A DNA stretch of 10,222 nt from an uncultured Dyadobacter sp. (GTDB lineage: Bacteria > Bacteroidota > Bacteroidia > Cytophagales > Spirosomataceae), in assembly GCA_946481035.1 (NCBI GenBank), contig CAMLNK010000063.1, forward strand, positions 1 through 10,222, in the 5' to 3' direction. The position numbers were made by a program, and so were the translations under genes. The number at the start of each line of letters is the position of its first letter. Position 1 is the first letter of the stretch. Positions 1 to 6,219 of this stretch are shown here, piece after piece. Below the pieces are notes generated by a model that did not search any database, had not been told where the DNA came from, and worked only from the letters and a program-made list of their open reading frames with translations.

Positions 1-119
1 TCTGGATTCCTTACATGCGCCGGTCTGAACGCGTGAAACGCACATTTGTAAATACATACGAGGCCAGTCCGGTAAAGGAAACTACCGAAAGTGCGGAAGT
101 AACGGAGCCTTTGGAATAG
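1..119 (+). CDS. C-terminal end of a probable membrane protein (partial)
   Basis: An open frame enters from the left edge (first full codon at position 3) and ends at TAG 117-119, giving 38 residues that begin WIPYMRRSERVKR and end in an acidic tail (KETTESAEVTEPLE). The hydrophobic start followed by a cluster of Arg/Lys and then a hydrophilic tail is what the cytoplasmic C-terminus of a polytopic membrane protein looks like, for example an MFS or sodium:solute symporter. A sugar transporter would fit beside a SusC/SusD locus, but the family cannot be identified from this fragment. The frame is supported by its sensible composition and by the hairpin that follows the stop codon 21 nt downstream. 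It is convergent with the SusD gene. Confidence 0.55.
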   Translation, partial: WIPYMRRSERVKRTFVNTYEASPVKETTESAEVTEPLE

Positions 120-140
120 TAATTCGGCATTAAGTAAACA

Positions 141-172
141 AAAAGCCGGTCAAATTCCTCCGACCGGCTTTT
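141..172. terminator. Bidirectional intrinsic terminator between convergent genes
   Basis: AAAAGCCGGTC (141-151) pairs perfectly with GACCGGCTTTT (162-172), giving an 11-bp stem around a 10-nt loop. The stem has a GC-rich core and A/T flanks that supply a U-tract in either direction. It lies between the stop of the rightward gene at 119 and the stop of the leftward susD gene at 190. It can therefore end transcription of both, although the U-runs are short. Confidence 0.85.
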
Positions 173-189
173 CTGTTAAACTTCAAATA

Positions 190-1884
190 TCAATACCCAT
201 CATTCTGCTTCAAATACCCCGGCAAATTCGACGCGCCGTCGATGGCGGTTTGCGGGATCGGGAAGATGCGCTTCTTCACGTCGGTGTTGGTTTTTTCGGT
301 CCATTTGCCTTCGTATTTGCCGAAACGGATCATGTCGGGGCGGCGAAGCATTTCCCAGTAGAACTCGAAACCGCGCTCGCGGAAGAGGAGGTCTAGGTTC
401 ATGCTGGTCAATGCGGGAGGCGCGAGCGTCTTCGTGCGTGATGCGCGTACGAGGTTCACGTCGGCGAGGGCACCGGCTGCGTCATTGCTTTTGCGCAGTT
501 TCGCTTCGGCACGCATCATATAAATGTCCGCCAGACGAGCGATCACGATATCGGCCTCGCCGCGGTTACGACCGGTGTTCGATTTGTTGCTGAACTCGTA
601 TTTCTCTACCCGGTAGCCGGTGTTGTAGTTGCTGCCGGCGGTCGTAAAGTCGATCATTTCGGAGAAGCTGACAGGCAGATCGGCGCGGTTGCGCGTCACG
701 TAGCTCAGTTTGCCTACTTTCAGCTTGCCATCCGGGCAGCGAAGGAATGCACCGTTTACCCGCAAAGCACCATATTGCTGGCCTCTCAGGATACCACGGT
801 TGATTTTATAATCAGCGTCGTTAATGCAGGTATCGGCCGCATTGGTATATACAGACATGTTTTGCTGGTAAAAACGCGGGTCACGCGCAGGGTCAACTGC
901 ACCATAAGCTTGTACCCAGCTCTGATAGAAATCGGACGTGATCGCCGGGCCGTCGGTACCGTTCGCAGCCGGGAATTCCGCCAGCGGGAACTGGTCGCCC
1001 GAGATCGAGAAGTAGGCCATACGGTTATGTCCGTTCAGTTCGGCGCGTTGGTCAACCGCAAAAATGATCTCTTCGTTGGTATGATTGGCATTGCCGAAAA
1101 TTGCGAAATAGTCAGCCGAGAGTTTAGCCTGACCGGAGTTGATCACTTTGTCGGTGTACTGGATCACTTTGTCCATATCCTCGGCTTTGAAATCGAATGT
1201 AGCGCCGTAAATGTTGCGGTACACGGCTGCATTCAAATTCAGGCGCGCCAGCAAGCTCCATACAGCTGCCTGGTTCAGGCGGCCGGGGCCTACCACCGAT
1301 TTGGGCTGCAATACCGGTTCGACGGCCAGAAATTCGCTTTCGATGTACTTAACAGCCTCATCGCCGCGAATGATCGTGGAAGTAGTTCCCGGATCATCCT
1401 TCACAAATGCAATACCGAACAAATCCAGCATCACCATATTGTAATACGCGCGCATTCCGCGGGCCTCGGCGGTGTAAAGTGCCGTGTTGGGCGACGTGGC
1501 GTTTTTCAGGCCTTCGATAGCCGTAATACATCTCGAAATGGACTGTACCAGCTGGTTCCATGTGTTGTTCACGTTGGGATCGGTGCTGGTGGTGTTGTGC
1601 CCGTGCAATGCGATGTAAATACCGTTATCACCCCAGTCGGTCCCGCCGCGGTAGGGCAGGATGGCCTCGTCGGTGGATATTTCCTGCAATGCAAAATAGG
1701 TGGTATGCTGGAAAAGGTTGGGCAGCAATGCGTAGGTAGGTGCCAGCAGCCCGTTGACGGTTTCTTCTTCTGAAAGCTTTGCTGTGAGTGTTTCGTCGAG
1801 CACTTGTTCTTTCAGATCGGTACAGGCGTTGCTGAGCATGAGCAGGCCGGCTACCGCAAATATGGTTGATAGTTTCTTCTTCAT
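190..1884 (-). CDS. susD: SusD/RagB family outer-membrane nutrient-binding lipoprotein
   Basis: This is the surface lipoprotein that caps a SusC channel and binds the incoming nutrient, usually an oligosaccharide. The 564 residues begin with a lipoprotein signal: a KKK n-region, a hydrophobic stretch at 8-18 and LSNAC with the lipidated Cys at 21, followed by the acidic TDLKE typical of exported Bacteroidota lipoproteins. Helical, TPR-like segments are visible near 134-160 and 203-223. The C-terminal SusD domain includes ARLADIYMMRAEAK (449-462) and FEFYWEMLRRPDMIRFGK (506-523). It ends with RIFPIPQTA and NLPGYLKQNDGY, the usual closing motifs of the family. Length is normal. The ATG lies 10 nt after the susC stop, so the two are co-transcribed. 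No Shine-Dalgarno sequence is present, as is common in this phylum. The substrate cannot be read from the sequence. The symbol denotes the family, not a starch-specific function. Confidence 0.95.
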   Translation of the reverse strand: MKKKLSTIFAVAGLLMLSNACTDLKEQVLDETLTAKLSEEETVNGLLAPTYALLPNLFQHTTYFALQEISTDEAILPYRGGTDWGDNGIYIALHGHNTTSTDPNVNNTWNQLVQSISRCITAIEGLKNATSPNTALYTAEARGMRAYYNMVMLDLFGIAFVKDDPGTTSTIIRGDEAVKYIESEFLAVEPVLQPKSVVGPGRLNQAAVWSLLARLNLNAAVYRNIYGATFDFKAEDMDKVIQYTDKVINSGQAKLSADYFAIFGNANHTNEEIIFAVDQRAELNGHNRMAYFSISGDQFPLAEFPAANGTDGPAITSDFYQSWVQAYGAVDPARDPRFYQQNMSVYTNAADTCINDADYKINRGILRGQQYGALRVNGAFLRCPDGKLKVGKLSYVTRNRADLPVSFSEMIDFTTAGSNYNTGYRVEKYEFSNKSNTGRNRGEADIVIARLADIYMMRAEAKLRKSNDAAGALADVNLVRASRTKTLAPPALTSMNLDLLFRERGFEFYWEMLRRPDMIRFGKYEGKWTEKTNTDVKKRIFPIPQTAIDGASNLPGYLKQNDGY

Positions 1885-1894
1885 GGGTCATTAA

Positions 1895-4800
1895 TTAAAA
1901 GCCGAGATTGATCGAGAAAATGACGGTTTTCGCTTTCGGATAGCTCAGGTAGTCGATACCGTAAGAGGTAATGCCGGCGATCGAGCGGTCGTTGTTAACT
2001 TCCGGGTCGTAGCCATTGTATTTGGTCCACAATGCCAGGTTCTGGCCTGTTACCGAAATGCGGGCTGTCTGTACCCATCTGTTAATGCCCAACTTGGCGG
2101 TATTGAGATTATAGCCTAGTACAAGGTTGTTCAGCCTCAGGTAAGCGCCGTTTTTGAGATACCTTGTCGAAACACCCGCTGAGTTGTTCACCGATTCCTC
2201 CGGCGATTCGAGTGCTTCCGGCGTCACGTTCACACCTTTCGACAATTTCAGCTTGTAGAAATTCGAGTTGGCGGTGTTGTCATATACCTTGTTACCCGCA
2301 ACGCCATTGAAATTCGCGCTCAGATCGAAGCCTTTGAAACTGATATTTCCGTTGAAGTTGTACATCCGGGTAGGCAATGCGGTACCAGCTACAATCCGGT
2401 CGGCGTCGTTGACGATGCCATTACCATCCACATCACGGAACTTGCTGATCCCTTTCTCGTCGAACCCGATGAACTCTTTCAGATAAAATGAGCCGATCGC
2501 CTCGCCATTGATATAACCATTGATGGTCGCCGACGTCAAGCCCGATCCTTGTGCCGAACCCGACGGGATCACGGTATAAGGAGAATGTTCCACACGGTTC
2601 TTGATAAAGGTAATATTTCCACCCACCGAGTATCTCAGGCCATTTTCGAGCGAGTTGCGATAGTTCAGGTCGAATTCCATACCCTGGTTAATGATCTGCA
2701 TGCCAGGAACGTTGGTCCAGAAAGTACCGGCTGGCTGTACGGGGTCGGCCGGAATCACTTCGAGGAGCATCTTTTCGGATACTTTTCTGAAATAGTCGAT
2801 TTCACCGCTCAATGCACCCTTGAACAAGCCGAAATCAAGACCTAAATCGGTCTGTTTGGAAACTTCCCACTGAATGTTGGGGTTGGCCAGACGCGTGTAG
2901 GTTGTACCGCCGGGGTAGGTTGTACCACCGTCGAGCGGGTAGCTCGCTGTTCCTGAAACCACCGACGTAAACCGCGCCTGTGTGATTTTGGAAGGGATTT
3001 CCTGGTTACCCGTTGATCCCCAGCCAGCGCGGAGTTTCAGCTCCGAGAATGGCGACGATTTCATGAACGGTTCTTCTGATATTCTCCAACCTGCTGAGAA
3101 TGAAGGGAAAGATCCGTATTTGTTGTTAGACCCGAATTTCGAAGATCCATCGATACGCAATGTAGCTGTGAGCAGGTATCTGTCTTTAAATCCATAGCTC
3201 GCACGGCCAAAGAACGATTGCAGCTCATTGATCGTCGCGAAGCCGCCGGGCTGGTTCAATGTCAATGAAAGATCCTGTCCGAGACCTGGGTTGTAGATCG
3301 GCTCGATATCGGAAATCGGGAACTTATTGATGCTGAAATTCCGGCTCTGGATGAAAATACGCTGGTACGAATGACCGAGCAAAGCCGTGAGGCTGTGCAT
3401 TTTCGTATTCAGGTTGTAAGTCAGGTAGTTCTCGATCAGCCTGTTGGTATTGCGCAGGCCGTAGGTTTCCAGCCGTCCGATTTCAGCCGGGATCGTGCTC
3501 GGCAGCAACTGCTTATCCTGGGTAGCAGTTGAGTTATCAATGCCAAAATTCAGTTTATAAACCAAACCTTCGATAATCTTTACCGAAGGCGAAATGCTCG
3601 CCAGCACGCGGTTGGTGGTGAGCAGCTCCTTGTACTGCTGCAAAGTGAATAGCGGATTGGTAAAATCCTGGTATTGAACCAGCTGTCCATTCGCATCATA
3701 AGGTGCATACGTTGGGTTGATCGTGAGGGCGCTGCCAATTACACCCTGGATGTTCGGGCGTTGATTCTTGGTATTGGTGGCATTCAGGTTGAAATCGAGT
3801 GTCACACGGTCTTCAAACAATTTTTGAGAAAGGTTCACACGGCCTGTGTAACGGTTCTGCTGGCTGTTTTTCAGGATACCCTGTTGTTTCTGTGATCCAA
3901 ATGACGCGTAATAGGTCATTTTTTCGCTGCCTCCTCCAATGGATACATTATGGTTATGCGTAGTGGCGGTCCGGAAAATTTCCTTTTGCCAGTCGGTATC
4001 CGCTTTGCCATCGGCCACCGTCGCGCCGAGTTTCGTAGCCTCTGCCAAAAACTCAGGTCCGGAGAGTACATCCAGCGGACGCGCCACATTAGAAATACCC
4101 AGGCTTCCCGAATAGGTGACCGCAGCCTGGCCTGATTTGCCTTTCTTCGTCGTGATGAGGATCACCCCATTCGCACCACGGGCACCGTAAATGGCTGTTG
4201 CAGAAGCATCTTTCAAAACGTCGATCGACTCGATATCCTGAGGGTTCAGGAAGTTGAGCGGGTTCGCGTCACCGCCGGTACCGCTGTTGTCGAGCGCCAT
4301 ACCGTCCACCACGAACAATGGCGTGCTGCCGGTGCGCACACCGCCCGGACCACGAACGGTAATGTTGGTTTTGCCGCCCGGCTCACCAGTCGCCGAGGTA
4401 ATGTTCACACCCGATACCCGTCCTTGCAGCAATTGCTCGGGCGAGTTGATGATCCCCTGGTTGAAGTCCGCACTTTTCAGCGACTTTACCGAACCGGTAA
4501 TATCCTTTTTGGTCGTGCTGCCGTAACCGACCACCACCACTTCGCTGAGGTTGGAGGCCGCTTCTTTGAGCTTGATCTGGATGGAATTGGCATTGCTTTC
4601 GGTCAGAAGGAAATCTTTCAGCGATTGTTTTTCAAAACCGATGTAGCTGAATTCGAGATTATACCGTTGGCCGGTTTGCAAATTTGCAAAACTAAAAGAG
4701 CCTGATTCATTGGTAGTTGCACCTTGTTTGTTGTTGCCGTTGGCATCGGAGATCACGACGGTAACACCCGGCAACCCTTCGGACGAGCCTTCTGTGGTAA

Positions 4801-4984
4801 CCTTTCCGGTGAGCGTGATTTCCTGCAATTTGTACATGTTGGTTTCAACATGATTTCTGGGCTGGCCTTCGGGAACCGGTATTTCAGCTGCTGCGATGGC
4901 ATGCAGGCCGCAAACGGCCGTTACCTGCATAAGGCAGTTTCGGATTATCCCGGTCCTGACTGATAGAGTCGAAGTCTTTCTCAT
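1895..4984 (-). CDS. susC: SusC/RagA family TonB-linked outer-membrane protein
   Basis: This is the TonB-dependent outer-membrane channel partnered with SusD. The 1029 residues start with a long signal peptide (about 1-33, ending near AIAAA). A carboxypeptidase-regulatory-like beta-sandwich follows at about 57-140 (LTGKV, GLPGVTVVI, TNESGSFSF), then EVVVVGYGS (148-156). The plug domain (about 157-280) carries NITVRGPGG, PLFVVDGM and the family signature DVLKDASATAIYGARGANGV (255-274), and is followed by ITTKKG (277-282). The remainder is a 22-strand-type barrel with alternating aromatic and polar residues, ending in Phe (INLGF) as outer-membrane barrels do. There is no STN domain ahead of the regulatory-like domain, so it is not of the kind that signals to an anti-sigma factor. 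The ATG at 4984 has no Shine-Dalgarno sequence. It is the first gene of the pair, with tandem palindromic boxes about 145-180 bp upstream. Family certain, substrate unknown. Confidence 0.96.
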   Translation of the reverse strand: MRKTSTLSVRTGIIRNCLMQVTAVCGLHAIAAAEIPVPEGQPRNHVETNMYKLQEITLTGKVTTEGSSEGLPGVTVVISDANGNNKQGATTNESGSFSFANLQTGQRYNLEFSYIGFEKQSLKDFLLTESNANSIQIKLKEAASNLSEVVVVGYGSTTKKDITGSVKSLKSADFNQGIINSPEQLLQGRVSGVNITSATGEPGGKTNITVRGPGGVRTGSTPLFVVDGMALDNSGTGGDANPLNFLNPQDIESIDVLKDASATAIYGARGANGVILITTKKGKSGQAAVTYSGSLGISNVARPLDVLSGPEFLAEATKLGATVADGKADTDWQKEIFRTATTHNHNVSIGGGSEKMTYYASFGSQKQQGILKNSQQNRYTGRVNLSQKLFEDRVTLDFNLNATNTKNQRPNIQGVIGSALTINPTYAPYDANGQLVQYQDFTNPLFTLQQYKELLTTNRVLASISPSVKIIEGLVYKLNFGIDNSTATQDKQLLPSTIPAEIGRLETYGLRNTNRLIENYLTYNLNTKMHSLTALLGHSYQRIFIQSRNFSINKFPISDIEPIYNPGLGQDLSLTLNQPGGFATINELQSFFGRASYGFKDRYLLTATLRIDGSSKFGSNNKYGSFPSFSAGWRISEEPFMKSSPFSELKLRAGWGSTGNQEIPSKITQARFTSVVSGTASYPLDGGTTYPGGTTYTRLANPNIQWEVSKQTDLGLDFGLFKGALSGEIDYFRKVSEKMLLEVIPADPVQPAGTFWTNVPGMQIINQGMEFDLNYRNSLENGLRYSVGGNITFIKNRVEHSPYTVIPSGSAQGSGLTSATINGYINGEAIGSFYLKEFIGFDEKGISKFRDVDGNGIVNDADRIVAGTALPTRMYNFNGNISFKGFDLSANFNGVAGNKVYDNTANSNFYKLKLSKGVNVTPEALESPEESVNNSAGVSTRYLKNGAYLRLNNLVLGYNLNTAKLGINRWVQTARISVTGQNLALWTKYNGYDPEVNNDRSIAGITSYGIDYLSYPKAKTVIFSINLGF

Positions 4985-5473
4985 AGTCGTGGATTATTGG
5001 ATTTTACAGTGAATAGAATGTTGGAGCAAAAGAGATTTTTAGTCATAGAGGATAATTTGGGAGTAATGAGTTACAAGATTACCAATTGTATTATTAAGAT
5101 AATTAATAGTAATAACTTTATAGTCAATGCAAACGTTTGAAATTCTGTGCAAACGTTTGAAAAAATATAAAGATTAAATAGGATGAAATTAATACGGATT
5201 TCTGAGGTGTAGGAATAGTGATTTTAAATCATCCCAAAGTCTAATAGGGGTGAGAAAAGTTGCATTAAAGCAGCATTTCAAGCCAAAAATGGCATTACCA
5301 GAAAGAATAAATGAAGGAATCGGCTTTAAGGAATTGTTAAATCGCCGTGCACGGTTAGAACGCGGATTGGAAAGTGGAATAGCGGGAGGACGGAGGAAGG
5401 AAGAACGGGACGAAATAGACAAAGCCGGGTAACGCCACGCGGAGGAAGGCCGCGACAGCTAATTTTCCGGTGG
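4985..5473. other. 489-nt intergenic region upstream of susC
   Basis: This region separates the susC start from the stop of the small helical gene. From 4985 to about 5127 it is strongly AT-rich and should contain the leftward susC promoter. On the minus strand TAATCTTG (5081-5074) is one base off the Bacteroidota -7 consensus TAnnTTTG, but I find no matching -33 element at proper spacing, so it is only a candidate. The tandem boxes lie at 5128-5162. From about 5340 to 5470 the composition becomes GC- and purine-rich on the plus strand, with CGGAGGAAGG occurring at 5391-5400 and again at 5440-5449, and a 5-bp GC hairpin at 5438-5454. Two short opposing open frames (5189-5422 minus, from TTG; 5250-5432 plus, from GTG) look like chance frames. 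No terminator with a T-tract is visible. Confidence 0.6.
5128..5162. promoter_or_regulatory. Tandem LacI-family-type operators upstream of susC
   Basis: The 15-mer TGCAAACGTTTGAAA occurs exactly twice, at 5128-5142 and 5148-5162, with a 5-bp spacer (20-bp period, close to two helical turns). Each copy contains the perfect 10-bp palindrome CAAACGTTTG (5130-5139 and 5150-5159) with a central CG. That symmetry and the AAACGTTT core are characteristic of LacI/GalR-family operators. Same-face spacing suits two dimers binding side by side. They lie 144-178 bp upstream of the susC ATG, in otherwise AT-rich DNA. Assignment to LacI-type regulators is by motif resemblance. Whether they repress or activate is unknown because the promoter is not located, and no regulator gene is in the window. 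Confidence 0.7.
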
Positions 5474-5707
5474 TTAGGCGGCGGTTTCTAACGGCAGCGG
5501 CTTGATGGTCAGACCGTATGTTTTCAGGAGATCGTCCAGTTCTTGCTGGTGTTCGGCGAGTAAACGCTCGTACTGCTTGATGATCGACGGAGTATCGCCC
5601 AGTTCGCGATGCAATTGCAGGGTTTTGTTAGTAAATGCTACCAGTTCAATGAGCCTGGTAACCTTTGCTCCCCATTCGTGCAAGTCCTCCAATGGTTTCA
5701 TATCCAT
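5474..5707 (-). CDS. Small helical protein paired with the nucleotidyltransferase-like gene
   Basis: This 77-residue, charged, cysteine-free protein has no signal peptide or membrane segment. Two amphipathic helices are likely, at about 4-35 (PLEDLHEWGAKVTRLIELV onward) and 39-64 (TPSIIKQYERLLAEHQQEL onward), which suggests a helical hairpin or coiled coil. It ends with a short tail, PLPLETAA. I do not recognise the family. Its ATG (5707-5705) follows the stop of the upstream gene after a single codon (TAG ATC ATG), so translation is almost certainly coupled. The two frames are in the same phase, so TAG readthrough would yield a 231-residue fusion. A role as partner or regulator of the upstream protein is inferred from the coupling only. 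It is shorter than known HEPN toxins and shows no RxxxxxH motif. Confidence 0.75.
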   Translation of the reverse strand: MDMKPLEDLHEWGAKVTRLIELVAFTNKTLQLHRELGDTPSIIKQYERLLAEHQQELDDLLKTYGLTIKPLPLETAA

Positions 5708-5710
5708 GAT

Positions 5711-6172
5711 CTAAAAATTTAGTTGTATAAAACCTTTTGCTTTCAAGGCACGCGAGGTCGTGAATTGGTTATACCATTGAAGCCTGTCGGTATGATAGAA
5801 AACGTACTTTTTATGCGCCTCAGGATATTTTTTCACAAAGTATTCGTCAACCCTTGTTTTGTGACCCCGGTAGTAATCACGTAAAGTGTCGATTTCATGT
5901 TCATTGGCGTAATAAATGCCAGCATCAACAAATGTCACGAAATCGATGTCGCTAGGGTTAAGCTTCCTCGTAACGAAACTTCCATCTATCCACTGATGAA
6001 ATCCCGTGCCAATGATGGCGACCAGTTTTTCCATGTATACCGAAAAATTCTCAAAAATCACCTGCCTCGTGCTGGATCGGGGAAAGGCGTCCACAAACAT
6101 GGCTTTAAATGTGGGCCAGTCGGTGTAAATAATGTCGTAGGGCTTCAAGTTGCCCTGAGCGTCAAATTCCAA
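5711..6172 (-). CDS. Nucleotidyltransferase-fold protein, DUF6932-like
   Basis: This 153-residue soluble protein carries the nucleotidyltransferase signature: DGSFVTRKLNPSDIDFV at about 63-79. It fits the pattern G-S-x9-D-x-D, whose two Asp residues bind metal in active members. The N-terminal FDAQGNLKPYDI opening, the WIDGSFVT motif and the KGFIQLNF ending resemble proteins annotated as DUF6932, which have no established function. The start is TTG (6172-6170). An in-frame TAA lies 7 codons upstream with no ATG between, and the first internal Met is at residue 25, which would remove the conserved opening, so TTG is the best choice. It lies 47 nt after the permease stop and 3 nt before the small helical gene. 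The pairing recalls MNT-type toxin-antitoxin modules, but the partner does not look like HEPN, so the function remains open. Confidence 0.82.
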   Translation of the reverse strand: MEFDAQGNLKPYDIIYTDWPTFKAMFVDAFPRSSTRQVIFENFSVYMEKLVAIIGTGFHQWIDGSFVTRKLNPSDIDFVTFVDAGIYYANEHEIDTLRDYYRGHKTRVDEYFVKKYPEAHKKYVFYHTDRLQWYNQFTTSRALKAKGFIQLNF

Positions 6173-6219
6173 GTGTGTGCAGTTTGATTTTTAGTTTAAA
6201 TATAACCAAAAATAAACCT

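Noticed and set aside
775..1773. Long open frame (332 codons) on the plus strand opposite susD
   Set aside because: It lies wholly antisense to a certain SusD gene and its translation has no recognisable domain. It is a by-product of codon bias on the other strand.
5128..5162. Reading the tandem boxes as a CRISPR or longer repeat array, or as CcpA cre sites
   Set aside because: There are only two copies with a 5-bp spacer, so this is not an array. CcpA is a Firmicutes regulator, and the boxes miss the conserved C of the cre 3' half, so only the wider LacI-family resemblance is kept.
5189..5432. Opposing short frames at 5189-5422 (minus, TTG) and 5250-5432 (plus, GTG)
   Set aside because: Both use weak starts, overlap each other, span a composition shift and resemble no family I know. 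They are treated as chance frames in intergenic DNA.
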